Shown: piece after piece, positions 41,701 through 53,700 of the stretch | Numbering within the stretch: position 1 is the stretch's first letter | How the letters are laid out: the number at the start of each line of letters is the position of its first letter | Source: Girardia tigrina | Lineage: Eukaryota; Platyhelminthes; Tricladida; Dugesiidae | NCBI GenBank assembly: GCA_001938485.1 | Contig: MQRK01226294.1 | Location: 15,741-79,740, forward strand | Direction: 5' to 3' | DNA length: 64,000 nt | Program-made: the position numbers and the translations under genes | The notes under the pieces: model-generated | What the model saw: only the letters and a program-made list of their open reading frames with translations | Database searches by the model: none | What the model was told of the DNA's origin: nothing

Positions 41701-44700
41701 TCAATCAATAATTTCGAATAAAAAGAGAGGTCGTCCAACAACAGCCGAATTAAAAAATAAAACTGATGAATCTAACGGAAATTCTATAAGAAATCGTAAT
41801 TTTCCGACTCAACAAATGCCACTTCAACTTCCAGTGGGAAATAAATATCTTGGATTTATTTCAATTCATAACGATTCAACGAAATTTGTATTGATACAAT
41901 GGATAAAAAGCTGATAATGACGCTGGAATGTATTCATGTCACTATGAAGGTGGCAATCAGTTATGGGCATTTAACACCAACGGAAACATTATATCCGACA
42001 AATTATGTCTCAACGGATCCAGTAATAGAAATGTCGCCATGAAAATGGTTAACTGTGATTTATCATCTTTAAGTCAAAGATTCAGATTGATGCAAATACA
42101 AAGCAGCTTAAAATATTATTCTCGACACATGTAGCGACTCTTCGTCCCAGCAATGGAGTATGGAAAATTACAAACCCAGAAAACTGACAGATGAATGATC
42201 AAGCTCATTGTCCGAATCAAAAGTTTTTTTGGTGAAAACTAATTTTTCCACTGTTATTCCTTGTGTTATTTAAGGAAACATTGTTTTCTAAAATCCTCGG
42301 AAAATTTTGTTTCGCTTGTCTATTTTGTATATTTAATTTTTGAAAATGAAAAAAAATTATTAAAAAAATATTAAATAAAAAAATAATCAAAGTTGCCAAA
42401 ACGGCAAATAAAATGGATCAGATTTTGTTTCTTTGTGTGCTGTTTATATTCGGCCGTTGTGATTGGCCAGTTTTTTATTGAATTTTTTGATTAATGGTGT
42501 TTGAAAAAGTTTTCATATCGATTGTTTAAATCGATCAATTTCGATATTTTGGGCGCGATTTTAAAAAAAGTTCGAGACGCCATAGTTTTTTAATAATTTT
42601 ACAATTTCTCAAATGATTCATTTGCGACTAATGTCATTAATTCTTTCTTCGTATCTATCGTTAATGTTTTACTTTTCTGACATGCTTCACACTATCCAGT
42701 GACTTATTATTTAATTCGTTTGACCACGTCATAATTTTCTGCGATGAATTTTGCAACTTTCTCTACCCCAGTTTGAGATAATAGAGTATGTATCTGTGCG
42801 ATCATTTCTTTCGCTTTTCGACTTTGGTATCTAAATCATCCCCGTGTTTTCCTTATTATACCGTCTTCAATAGTCAATTTTTTATCTTTACATGAATTCA
42901 AGTTCTTCTTTTTCTTCCTGTTAATTTTTGAAAATCTCTAATGGGTCCAGAATGTTGATCCTCTGAGTCTTTATCTTCTGTATTTTTGCGTCTTTGAGAG
43001 CCATCAAGCATTGAGTACATGCATCGCATCATATGATTCACATGTATTCCGTGACAATGTATTCACGTTTGACTGTTCTGTTCCTTTTCTATATTCTAAA
43101 TGGATATATACTTGATGGATTATTTATCCACGTCTGAAACTGCGTGGATAAATAGATATTTGTTTTCAACATCAATTTAATGTCATTATCATAATTTCAT
43201 GAAGTAAATCGCCTTCTATATTAATAATTATTAAAATGCTGACAAAATAATACTATTAAGAATACCAACATGGCTTTTCGAACTTTTATTTTCAATACAA
43301 TTAGAATTGTCTTTTGGACAACTCTCGGCAAAGCTTTCGAAATTCGACATCGTTCTAAATTGATGAATTTTAGTTAAATATTTTTAATAAACAATTATTC
43401 GAACATTTTTTTCATTATTTTCAGATTTTATTTTTAAAGTTCAAATTTTGTAATTTTAGTAATAATTTTATCTACATATTAATGTTATTAAAAAAATGAT
43501 TTTATGTAAAGAAAGAACATTTATTTAATTTAAAACTTAGTTAAAAGCTATTTACTTTATTTAAATTTTTAATATGAAAATTTGAAACGATTTAATATTT
43601 TTAAAGTTTTCTAAATATCTTATGCTGTACTTAAAAATGCAAATTATACTCGCATAATTTATTTATCGTGAACATCCAAAATATCAATTTTCCATCTGGG
43701 TGGGAAAAACATATTTCCAAATACTAAACTCAACATGCAAAATTCAAAAAACTAATTTCAACATACCAAATTTAAAATATTCATCACATCCCTCTCGATT
43801 TAAATGGCTTTAGCCATTCCACATTTCTGATCAATATTCTACCATCATCTAATTGTATCTCGTAACATCTTTCATGTCGTCGGTTCTTTATTGTGGCTGG
43901 GCTCATATATCGATCCTCATCCTTCGTTACGTTGTCTTTCTTTATAAGCACTTTATCTCCAATTCGGAATACTCGTTTCGTTTGTGTCGTGCTTTTATTC
44001 ATTTCCTTCTCGACATTTCTTTTTCCACTGGTGTTTTTCCACCAATGTCTTAGTTTCCTACCAAAAATTATTTCTGCTGGAGATATCCCTGTGGTTGCCT
44101 GAATTGTGCTATTTAGCATAAAGTCTATTTCTGGCAGGATTTCTGTCCAATCTTTGTGGACCTCATCTGTCATCCGTATATTCATGGCATCCCTAATTGT
44201 TCTGAATTGTCTCTCAACAATCCCATTGGTATTGTGGTGGTAAGGTCTGGAATATACTATCTCAGCTTTAAATTTATTTGCTGTTTCTTTAAAATGGGCT
44301 GATTCGAATGTTTTTTCCTCTATCGACACGGATTTCTTTTGGTGGTCCGTATTTCCAAATCCATTTGTTTAGTAATACCTTTAGCACGGTTTTCTCGTCT
44401 TGATGAGCTATTGCGTTCAAACTGATGTATCTGCTAAATTGATCGATTATCGATAGTATGTATTGACATCCATTAATATTTTTTTTTAAAAGTTCCGCAG
44501 AAATCAATATATATTTTTTGGAATGGTTCATCAGCAGATTGTTTAATATGTCTTTCTATTGTTTTTGTTGTTAGGGTCTTTCTTTTCTGACAATTCATAC
44601 AACTTTGCACAATCTTTACCGTTTTTCTCATATCTTCCATATCGAAATCATCTTTCAAATAATTATAAACTTTCTTGCTACCAGCGTAACACAGCATCTT

Positions 44701-47700
44701 GTGTATTTCTTCCACGAATTCAGTCATTTTCCTTTCGGAATCCAGTATTTGTTATCCATTGTCGTTACGATATCATCTTTCAGTAACCATTTCTTTGTTT
44801 TCCCAGATCTGATATCTGATCTAATCCTTTTTATCTCGTCATTCTCTTTCTGTCATTTGAATCCTTTGGATTCATCGTCTAAGGCTAGGAATCTTGTTTT
44901 AACTTTACCCTTCTTAGCTTCCTCATGCAAAGTTTGACATTGTACACACATTTCACAGGAATTTCTCGACATTGCATCGGTGTTAGAGTGTTTTTCACCT
45001 TTCCTATATTCCATTGTCATATCCAACCCACTTAGAAAATTTATCCAAGTTTGAAATTGCGGAGTGATTGTACAGAAAAAATCGTAAATAAGGGTTATTG
45101 ACAAAAACATTAAAAAGCAAGTCCTTGGTGATGAAGATATGTGATGTTTTTTATTTTATGAAAAAATATTTAATAAGTGTAAAAACGGAATCAAAGATTT
45201 CTTTCTTTTTTATATGAAAATTTTATAAATACCAAATTTTTAAATGAAATTTAAAAAAAAATAATCAAAATGTCAGATAATTAAAAAATATTGTTGAATA
45301 TTGAGAATAATTTTGCAAAAGCTTTAAACAGTCATATTTTCAATACAGATATTTTTAAAAAATATTATGAAATAATAATTTCCAGTTTATTTAATTTTCC
45401 CACATTTGTTTTAATAAAAAAATTGACCTAAATAATTTAATTAAACTCTATGAATCAAATATCACATTTTGTTACAGGGCGAAATGTCACAGATGTGGAA
45501 TGTGTAATGGTGCAAACTTCAAAATTTAGACTCCGAATCTGAAATATTTTTTAGTTATTCTTGATCCAATACAGATACTGTCTAAATTTACGACATCATT
45601 AAAATTGTTACGCTTCCAAATAAAAAAGAATGTTGCATTGCAGTTTACGACGAGATTGAATATGTATTAGAAGTTTTGCCAATAATTGCCAAAATGAGAC
45701 TTTCGATTAGTAGAAAATTGCTACATAAATACATCTTTAATCAATCGATTTGACTTTTAGTACAGTTTGGTGGTGGCAAACCTCTTAATCGTTCAGTCTT
45801 AATGAAAGTTATTATTATAAAATATTTCTACGCTGTAATCAATATATTTCATAACTATCAATTTCTTTTACGTTTTATCTTTTTTATAAAGTTTTAAATG
45901 ATTATCAATTAGGTATAAACTGTATAAATTTACAAAATATTGTGTGGTGTTACTTTTTTCAAATTCTTGACAGCAATATTTCAGGAAATCTGAGTCTGAA
46001 ATTATTATTGTATGAAAATATTAAAATTAGGAATGTGTCGGATTTGATTTTTTGAAATCCTGCCGGACTCGGTTTTGGCTTGCTTTAAGAAAATTTTATT
46101 TGTGACGAGTTTTAGTAAGTAGTTACTTATACTAAATTAAAGAAAATTTTTAAGAATATCTGGAAATTGTACCTATTAGAAAAATGAATTGCAAATAATA
46201 AATAACTACTAATAATTATTTGAAATATTTTATTAAATTTTTTTATTAAATCAATATTGTACTTCAAAAAAATTAGTCTTGAAGCATTTTCTGGAAGGAA
46301 TTTACTTCTATGATTACTGATTACTTCACCTGTCACACTAAACAATCGTTCAGATGGTACACTAGTCGGGGGTGATCCCAGGTACACTCAATCTACTTTA
46401 GCTAAACTAAGAAATCTCTCTTTATTATATTTCCATCATTTCAGTGGATCTTCTGTCCATAAGACTACGGGTTCAAATAGGTACTGGCATAATTCTGACT
46501 CGATGCCTGCAGATATGTGATGTTGCTCAGTGGGTGTTGACTGGACGATCTCATGAACACAGTCTCAAAGTATAGAGTTCTTTACCCGTGATTTCTTAGT
46601 TGGTGGTTTAAGAGACGTTGTTGATGTGATGTTAGACGAGAAAATCAACGTAGAATTTGTTGAATGAACATTCTTAATAGTATTAAAAGACAGCAGTACA
46701 CTGGCATTTACAGCCGTTATATAGGACAAAATGCAATATACGATTTTGAAATTCAATTGTTATTCTTTGAAATACAATATTATTTATTGAAAAAAAATTA
46801 ATCGATGAACCTGAATTTTTTACTTCTTTATTAACATTGACTAAATTTAGGAAATATATATGACTCAAAAAAATTGAAGTAAAATTTAGAAAAAAGCTGA
46901 AAATTTTCTAAAATTGACTTTATTTTTTCTAAATTGTACTTGAATTTTTCATTTTCTTTTAAAATTTTTTTTGCTTATACCCTTACAAAATCCGTCACAA
47001 AACTGGCCAAATTATGAACGGAGCCGGATTTGTAAAAAGAGCCGAAAACCGACTCTGGTCGGATTTGACCCGGATTCCGGCACATCCCTAATTAAAATTA
47101 TTAATATAACATAGACATTGATGGCAATTTGATGATACGAGAATTGATTTACAAATTATTACAAGTTCATTTTAAAATTACTATTTTAGCAAATACTATC
47201 AAATTTCATTATTACTAAATATCAGTATTCCGGCCGATCTCCAGGTAGTTCTGAAGAGCGGACGGTGGTAGTGATAGAGTGGCATCTCAGACATTTCGTA
47301 TTGGTGCTGGGCCCATTTTATTGTAGAGTAAATTTTTGCTCATCGAATAATTTTATATCTTTAAATCGTTAATTGAAATGGTTCCCGTACATTTGCCCAC
47401 AGGAAAAATATCCACAATTGATTATTGTAGACATAATCCTAATGCCTAAATCTTAACATCAGACAAATATACTTTAATTTTAAAAATGCATTAAAATGCA
47501 ATAATTAAACTTAAATATATTTGTTTAAATAAACATAATTTCATAAAAATAAACATTTGTTAAAAAGCGTTATTTTGATTATTTTTAATTATGGATCAAA
47601 GCGACTACAATTATCATGCAGAATTTGTATAATTTCCGAATTCACGAAGTTGGTAAATATTTTCAAAATTTTCAATTTATTATGAAAAATTCTTTATTCA

Positions 47701-50700
47701 ATTATGAAAATTCTGAATTTAATATGAAAAATTCTCAATTTAATAATATAAAAATATTAAACAAAATTTTACGGGATCAAGACTTTTTGGCGAAGTACTT
47801 TTTGGAAATTTATGTAATAATATTTTTTGTAATTTTAATAAATAATAATTTAAAATTGCTATAAAGAAATTTTAAAATTTAAAATAAATAAAAATAACTT
47901 TAAATATGGGTACAGGACATTTCGACGTCAAAAATAATTTTTATTAATTTTAATATTAATGATCATTATGAAACTGAAATATATCCAAAGAAAACTGATA
48001 CTGGTTTGTACACCTCCATAAACAGTTTTGTGAGTTTAAATATAAAAGGAATATGATCAAAGGTTTGTTATAACGCTCTTTGTCTCTTTCTTCTACGTTT
48101 TCAAAATCTATTAAAAGTATTGATACATTGAATAAGTGGCTGAATAATAACGGTTACTCTAAGTCCATCATAGACATTGTTTATCAATATACATATAATG
48201 GGTGCAATGTCACATACATAGGAGAGACTGTCCATCATCTCTGCAAACGAGTCCAAGAACACAGTCAAAAAGGGGGAAAGAGTAATATTGCTGAGCATAA
48301 AAAAACATGTAAATGTAATATGATCATAAATGATTTTAAGATTTTGTGCAAGCATTTTAATAATTATTTGGAGAGAGTGTCATGTGAAGCATTGTTGATA
48401 AGATCATGTGATCCAAATATCAATGTTCAAACTGCACTCTCAATTAATTCGTTAAGAATTTTCGATTAGACTTACGTAAGTGATTACATAATCATTCATT
48501 AACAATAATATAATTATGATTTCTGTCTGTCATTCTGTCTGTGTGAAGTTCCCGGGGTTCAGTAAAACAAATTTAATTATTTTTTGAAAATGATAAAACA
48601 ACCGATTGATCCGGGATCTACGCAACGAGTGGATTTCAACGATGTGCCTCCGTCGCCGATACGACGAGGGGAAGTCCATGAATCAACGATGAAAAGGGTC
48701 AACATAAATACAAAAAAAAATTAAAACCCAAAGAAGGAAATATGATGAATTTGGATGAAAAATCGATTGATCCTAGACCTACTCGACGAGAGGAGTCCGA
48801 AAATCTTGCTCCACCGCCGATTAGAGAAGTAGAAGTTGGTGAATTCGGTATTAAAAGTATTAATTTTTTTAATTAATCGATAAATGAATTACATAATTTA
48901 ATTATTTTTTTTAATTCTGGAAAAATGAAGACTTCCGATCTGCCCCCCACAAAAATTAAGAAGAAAATCAATAGCTTAATTTTTTCTACGACTTTTTACA
49001 TCAATATTGTGGGCCTGGTACCAACCAGGAGAAGCTGGGTCGCCAGCCACACAAATGCTGGCAGTAACGCCGGTTCCGCGAACGACTGAGCAAGCTCGCC
49101 TCTTTTGCGGCTCCACTGGACTAACGGTAAACTGCCGGTCGAAGGGGATCGTGAGCGCGGTCGGATCATCGGAAGAGGCGAGTGGTCGGAATTCGACCGA
49201 GTGGACCGGTGTGAGAGCGGTGAACGACGATCGCGACGTGGTACGACGCCAGATGCGACAATCCGTGCGGAAGGTTCGGTCCGCGAGAAAAATAACGTTC
49301 GAAAAAGTCATATTGAGCAAAGTTTTATTCATATCAACGAAAGTTTTATTTACATCGACATCGAAATCATAATATTTTCATCATTTCATTAAAAAAGTGA
49401 AGCGGTAAAACAACGACATTGTTTGTATGAATTTTTTTAACATTATTGTTTTTTATTTCATTCTCTTCATTTTTTTGGTTGTTTTTGAGGATCACTACAA
49501 ATATAAAAATAATTTATTTATTTAGTTAATTTATTAATAATTTATTCAAGCAATTAATTATGAATTATAAACTTGTGTGGGGGCAGATCGGAAGTCTTTC
49601 CGTTTTCCTGAATATTTTTAACTAATTAATACTATAATAGAATTATGATTTTTGTCTGTGTGAAGTGACCGATGATTAAAGTGATTCGTTTAAAATTCGC
49701 CAGACCTGGCGAAACGGGTTCACGCTAGTTTCTTATATAAAAGCAATATAAAAGAACATAATCAGTGATCTGATGATGACAGTTAAACCGTCGAAATATA
49801 TTATCATAAAATAATTTTTAAATAGCGTTTATTTGTTTTCAATAAAAAATTGCCATCTTTTTTTCAAATTTTTATTAAATTTGTAAAAATTTTATAAATT
49901 AGTATTATTTGACTTAAAATGAAATAATTTTTTATAAATTAGGATTTTTGGAATAAAATGAATTGAATTTTTATACCAAAATATCAATTTTTTATTATTT
50001 ATTAAAATAAATCTGTAATATTTTGTTATTCAAAATTTTTATTTATACGAAGAGGTCAATAATTTCCCATGTAACTAAAACGGCATTACTGTTCACATCG
50101 AAGAATTTTATCCATTGCTTGAATATTTACAACTTTCATTTATATCCAACAATTCACAATGAGTTGAACTTTATCAGTAAAAACAACCACAGTTGAACGA
50201 TCTTATTCTATATTACTCAGAATCAAGACTTACTTACGAAACACGACATCAGAGCAGAGATTGAATCGCTTAGCTATTGTGAGGAATATTTTAAATTTGG
50301 TATGTTGATTTTAGTATTTGGTACCTTTTGTACCTTCTATCAATAGACAATTTCTCTATTTTTAGCAAGTTGAGTTTTTTAATTTGTGTTTGACAGCCAT
50401 CGAAAACAGACAGCCGTGTGAAATTTTGCAAAAGTGAAAATAAATTAATTTTGTGCTCATAAAGCATTTCTAAAATCAAATTTTCTAGATCAGAATTTGG
50501 AAAGCAAAATATTTGGTACTCAAGAAGACATCTAATTAGATTATTTAGTTTTATATGAAATTTAAATATAGTTTCAGAAGTGAAAATGATTTTTAAAATC
50601 ATAATTTTTCTATTTTTTTATTTAATTCATTTAAAAAAATGCATTTCAAAATTTTCAGCATATTATTATTACTTAAAAAATCAACTAATAAAAATTATAT

Positions 50701-53700
50701 ATGTATATTTACAGGTAATTTGCCAGTTAACCGGTAATCAAAAAATTATTTACCGATTTACCGGTAAATGCATTTTTGGAAAATTTTGGAATCCCTAATA
50801 ACAAAATTATTTTGAACAAATTTTCATCTTAAATTATTTTCAGATTTTATTTTTAAAAAATTCCACTTTTATAATTTTGTTAATAATTTTATCTAAAAAT
50901 TATTTTAATTTTAAAAATGATTTTATTTAAAGAAAAAAACATTTATTTAATCAATTTAAAAATAAGTTAAAAGTTAATTACTTTATTAAAATTTTTAATA
51001 TTAAAATTTGAGACGATTTAATATTTCAAGTTTTTTTAATATATTATGTTGTAATTTAAAATGCAAACTATGTTTGAATAACTATTCATCGCGAACATAC
51101 AAAATACCAATTTTCGATTTGGGTTGGACACATTTCCAAATACTAAAATCAACATGCCAAATTCAACATACCAAATTTAAAATATTCCTCACAATAGCTA
51201 AGCGATTCAATCTCTGCTCTGATGTCGTGTTTCGTAAGTAAGTCTTGATTCTGAGTAATATAGAATAAGATCGGTCAGTTGTGGTTGTTGTTACTGATAA
51301 AGTTCAACTCATTATGAATTGTTGGATATAAATGAAAGTTGCAAACTTGAGTTAAAAAACTTAGTTGAGTTAGTTAAAAAACTTAAGGGTAATAATGATC
51401 GAAATTTAAATTTTTTTTCGGGGATTGAGATTTTATCCCCCTAATCTCCGTTGCATAAGCGCCTGATGTTTTTAATATACAGTCATGACCATAATTCAGC
51501 GGCCAACCTTGCATTTTAAAGAAAATTAATATATACGTGCGCGTGTTTGTAAGTGCATGTAAATAATATTCTCAAGCAACATCCAATAAGAATACAGCTT
51601 TAGTAGAATACCCATTATGCTATTATGATATATAAAAATATTTGTGTCAAGTAATTAGACTATTCTGACATGACTGGCAAACAACATTTACCCACTCTGA
51701 TGGCACAAATCGTCGCTTTATACGACACTGGTGTCTCGAACAGTGCAATTGCCCTGCGATTCAATATTAGCCATGCTGCAGTAGCCGACATTCTCCGTCT
51801 TCATCAAGCCGCCCGCGCTTTTGCATGTAAGAAACGCAGTGGAAGGCCTCGTAACACAAGCAAGGTGACAGATCGAGCCATTTTGAGATCCTGCAAGACC
51901 AATCCATTTACTGGTTCCCGCGCAATACAAGCTGATCTTCCTACTAACATTGATAAATTGCCTAGTACACGAAGCATTCGTCAACATCTGGTTGAAGGAG
52001 GCTTTCAATCGTACAAGCATTTTTAGGGGTGGCTGGTGAATTATGGCTTATGAATTAGGATAATGAAAAATAATATTATAATAAAGATTTATTCCGAAAC
52101 ACTCATTGTGAAACATTTATTTCTGAACTTCTATATATTATAGTTCCACTGACATGTCAAATTGGTTTTATTATTAATAACACCAATATGACTTTTAATA
52201 TTTTTATAAATACAAGTTTGATTGTCCTCAGGACAATCTTTCTCAAAACTTTCGTACGATTGCATCCGTCTAATTAATTAATAACGATAATCTTATTATC
52301 TGAACGAATGTAGATTTACATTAATTGTTAAAATACTCTTGATATTGTTAATCAATAAATTAATTAATTATTTAGGCGCAACTTTTAAATTTTTGTGTAA
52401 AAACATGTCTTAGAAAGTAGTCTCGTAATATGGAAAATCTTTATAGTATTAAAAGTATTGTAAGATAAAAAAATATTGAAAAAATCATAAAAATTAAAAC
52501 AAATAAATGAGTATAAAAATTATTCTATCAATTATTTTATATCAAAGACAAAGAATTAGAAATAGTAAAATATTTTTTTATTATTTAAAAAATTAAAAAT
52601 AATAAAAACCACACGAAACGTATATTAACTTATTCAAATTTTTCTGTTATTTTTAACAAACAAGGAGATTCTTAGAAATTTTAGAGCATAATTGAATCGA
52701 GTAAATGTTCAAATTTTTACTTTCTTTACAAAATATATTGCATTTTAGGAAAAATATTTTACAGTATTCAGTTATAGAAAGGAAGTGCAATGTCTCAAAA
52801 CAAGATATGATGGAAATGTTCTAACATAAAACATCAAAATTAGACTGAAAAATAAAATTCAGAAACTTGTAAGTGAAACCAAATTTAACGTATTATTATC
52901 TGACTCAAAATGAAAGTTAAAAAAACTTATCTTAATGATTTCCAATTTTATAAATATTTGAGTGAAAACTAATATCTTCTAAAATCTCCACATTAATAGA
53001 GGCAATAAATTACACAAACTTTATAATAATTCTATTTTTTTATTTTTCTATCTCATTCTATATTACTTTTGCTTGATTAGAAAATTTAAAATTCATTTAA
53101 GTCACTTAAATTGTTTATCAGACAGTTCCCGTTACCATAGCGACCGTTAAACTTGCTAAGATTTAGAGTAAAAAAAATAAAAAAAGAAAATTGTTTTAAT
53201 ATTTTAATTAATTAATTCTAATTTGAATTAATTAAGAAAATCAAGTTTAGAACACTCAAATTGAAAAGGTTTATAAAATATTTACATTTATTTAATAATT
53301 GAATCTTAAAACAGTTAAATTAAATTTATAAAACTGTAATGATAGTAATTATTATTAATCCAAATGATTTTAAGTTTTTAAAACAATAAAATCGCCTCTA
53401 CCAACTTTAGAGGGTTTAAAATTACAATCAGCAAATTGGGCGAATCAGTGTCAATCAAATGAATCTCAACATAAAGTAACTAATAATGATTAGTAAGTAC
53501 GTTGGAATAGTATTTCGAAGAAAAAGAGAATACCCTGTTTTATGGTTATATGGTGGCACATTAGTAAAACGAAACAAAAATTTAGAAAAATTTCTATCTT
53601 TTTCAATTTTATTTTTTAATCATCATAATCTTCATCTTCGCTACCAAAATTATTTTCATACAATAAAATATCAATGAGCTGTCCACGAATACCTTGATCT

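Larger units (their letters stand above)
48516..49669 (+). repeat. direct repeats flanking an insert in the Penelope-like tail
   Basis: AATTATGATTTCTGTCTGT then GTGTGAAGT at 48516-48549 recurs at about 49641-49669. The two copies bracket about 1.09 kb (48550-49640) that holds the paired small ORFs and the GC-rich inverted-repeat element. Confidence 0.65.

Noticed and set aside
42413-42481. 22-codon ORF resembling a signal peptide (MDQILFLCVLFIFGRCDW)
   Set aside because: Too short, no donor site or continuing exon found.
45470-45750. Possible zinc-binding exon (KCHRCGMCNGANF) and a following 53-codon frame
   Set aside because: The two lie in different frames without a convincing splice pair.
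48933-48942. CTTCCGATCT, identical to the end of a common sequencing adapter, also inverted at about 49585-49594
   Set aside because: It is embedded in a longer 38-bp inverted repeat with normal flanks on both sides and not at a contig end, so coincidence is likelier than adapter carry-over.
49007-49372. 121-codon plus-strand frame and 118-codon minus-strand frame over the same GC-rich DNA
   Set aside because: Both strands are open because the segment is GC-rich; neither translation shows a domain, so I do not call a gene.
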